A stretch of DNA of 24,094 bases. Source: an uncultured Ignavibacteria bacterium. Lineage in GTDB: Bacteria > Bacteroidota > Ignavibacteria > Tepidaquicellales > Tepidaquicellaceae. A program made the position numbers and the translations under genes. Location of the stretch: contig CALEVL010000243.1 in NCBI GenBank assembly GCA_937924675.1, forward strand, positions 1 to 24,094, given 5' to 3'. Under the pieces are notes generated by a model. That model searched no databases. It saw only the letters and a list, made by a program, of their open reading frames with translations, and was not told where the DNA came from. This document shows positions 23,242 through 24,094 of this stretch, one piece after another (within the stretch, counting starts at the first letter, position 1; every line of letters begins with the position of its first letter).

Positions 23242-24009
23242 TTGAAATTGAATAATCTGGGCATTTATCTTAATGAAATGTATGAGCAATACAAACTTAA
23301 ACACTCATCTAAGGATCCGGTATGGATTCTTCATAAATTCAAAGATGCCCGTGATATAGAAATTGCCGGTTTGATTGTTTCCTGCTATTCGTATGGAAGA
23401 GTTGAGCAGATCAATGTTCTGATGGAGAAACTCTTCATTAAAATAGGTTTCAATGTGCATGAATTTACCGTGAATTTTTCTGAACAAAAAGATAAAAAGT
23501 TTTTTAAAAATCTTAATTACAGATTTAATTCAACTGATGATATGATCAGTTTGTTTGTGAACATTCAACGGATATTGATAGAGAATGGCAGTTTAAAGAG
23601 TCTCTTTGTTAATGGGATGAGAAAGGAAGATAAGAATGTTCTTAACGGGCTGTATCTTTTTGGAAACTATTTGCGAAGAATAAAAGGAAAGAGTATAAGT
23701 TATTCATATCTCATTCCTGATGTAAGAAAGAATTCTGCTTGTAAGAGACTCAATCTTTATTTGCGATGGATGGTAAGAGATGATGAGATAGATACAGGAT
23801 GCTGGAAAGAGGTTGGAAAGGAGAAACTAATATTTCCTGTAGATACTCATGTTTACAGGGTTTCAAGGAAACTTGGCTTGCTGGAGAGAAAATCTTGTGA
23901 TATGAAATTTTCATTAGAACTTACAGAAGCACTCAAAAAATTTGATCCTTATGATCCTGTAAAATACGATTTTGCCCTTTGCCATATTGGAATAGAAGGA
24001 AAATTGTGA
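23242..24009 (+). CDS. TIGR02757 (DUF2400) family protein, HhH-GPD-like
   Basis: This 255-residue protein of the TIGR02757 family is of unproven function. Family blocks visible are ARDIEIAGLIVSCYSYGR (36-53), YRFNSTDD (93-100), NSACKRLNLYLRWMVRDDEI (164-183) and FDPYDPVKYDFALCHIGI near the end. The segment PVDTHVYRVSRKLGL (199-213) closely resembles the VDTHIFRV segment of endonuclease III, whose Asp is catalytic; D201 is at that place. A DNA glycosylase-like fold is therefore an inference worth testing. There is no iron-sulfur cysteine cluster. The start is TTG 23242: an in-frame TAA is two codons upstream, and starting at ATG 23278 would cut the conserved first helix. It is divergent from the dehydrogenase-like gene. 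Confidence 0.88.
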   Translation: MKLNNLGIYLNEMYEQYKLKHSSKDPVWILHKFKDARDIEIAGLIVSCYSYGRVEQINVLMEKLFIKIGFNVHEFTVNFSEQKDKKFFKNLNYRFNSTDDMISLFVNIQRILIENGSLKSLFVNGMRKEDKNVLNGLYLFGNYLRRIKGKSISYSYLIPDVRKNSACKRLNLYLRWMVRDDEIDTGCWKEVGKEKLIFPVDTHVYRVSRKLGLLERKSCDMKFSLELTEALKKFDPYDPVKYDFALCHIGIEGKL

Positions 24010-24054
24010 TCACTCATTTGTGATTACAATCACTGCTGGCCAAAACGATTTTGC

Positions 24055-24076
24055 ATTTCGAAAATTCTTTCGAAAT
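24055..24076 (+). terminator. Palindromic hairpin after the TIGR02757 gene
   Basis: ATTTCGAAA (24055-24063) and TTTCGAAAT (24068-24076) form a perfect 9-bp stem with a 4-nt loop (ATTC), 45 bp after the stop. Each arm also contains the self-complementary octamer TTTCGAAA. A second small dyad, GTGATT-AC-AATCAC, lies at 24020-24033. No T-run follows, so this may be a terminator or a protein-binding site for a gene beyond the window. Confidence 0.4.
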
Positions 24077-24094
24077 CAAGCTGGAAAGTTAAAA

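Overview
The window is AT-rich bacterial DNA, densely packed with genes. The gene content and style suggest a Gram-negative member of the Bacteroidota/Ignavibacteriota (FCB) side of the tree: an RND pump with an outer-membrane channel, a lipoprotein-type adaptor, few Shine-Dalgarno sequences, an ECF promoter of the GACTTTTT...CGTCTTA kind, a TIGR02757 protein, Aat and PepT. This placement is inference; there is no rRNA or other phylogenetic marker. No tRNA, rRNA, CRISPR array, integrase or transposase was recognised.

Layout. (1) 1-208 is a GC-rich array of eight 26-bp tandem units around a palindrome. It begins at the window edge and lies downstream of the efflux operon. (2) 263-6503, minus strand, is a TetR-led multidrug efflux operon: regulator, TolC-like channel, periplasmic adaptor, RND pump. 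A candidate promoter and operator sit just upstream. (3) 6504-6827 is a long intergenic region with a strong palindromic terminator and a possible 31-residue ORF. (4) 6828-8346 is an ECF sigma factor followed by a one-TM protein, probably its anti-sigma factor, with a likely self-recognised promoter. (5) 8534-15802 is a long run of minus-strand genes, many touching or nearly so. From its promoter end it reads umuD, umuC, an SRAP (YedK/HMCES) protein, a DUF72 protein, a PsiE-family membrane protein, peptidase T, a Rieske oxygenase, an isoprenylcysteine-methyltransferase-like membrane protein and a SAM methyltransferase. (6) 15940-18447, plus strand, holds aat and a secreted repeat-rich protein. 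(7) 18452-20905, minus strand, is comEC. (8) 21030-22548, plus strand, holds a pyrimidine-nucleoside phosphorylase and one or two tiny ORFs. (9) 22557-24009 is a divergent pair: a degenerate 3-hydroxyacyl-CoA-dehydrogenase-like protein and a TIGR02757 protein carrying an endonuclease III-like VDTH motif.

How it works together. The first block exports toxic compounds under a local repressor. The umuD-umuC-SRAP-DUF72 block is a compact DNA-damage-tolerance module combining translesion synthesis with abasic-site shielding. The Rieske/methyltransferase block may tailor a lipid or small molecule. The features most worth a second look are the damage module, the GC-rich palindromic array, the anti-sigma gene with a strong internal start that would make a lipoprotein, the dehydrogenase homologue lacking its catalytic histidine, the hairpin that can cover the comEC ribosome-binding site, and the divergent start codons only 10 bp apart. 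Several genes are forced by in-frame stops to begin at TTG (or TTG/GTG).
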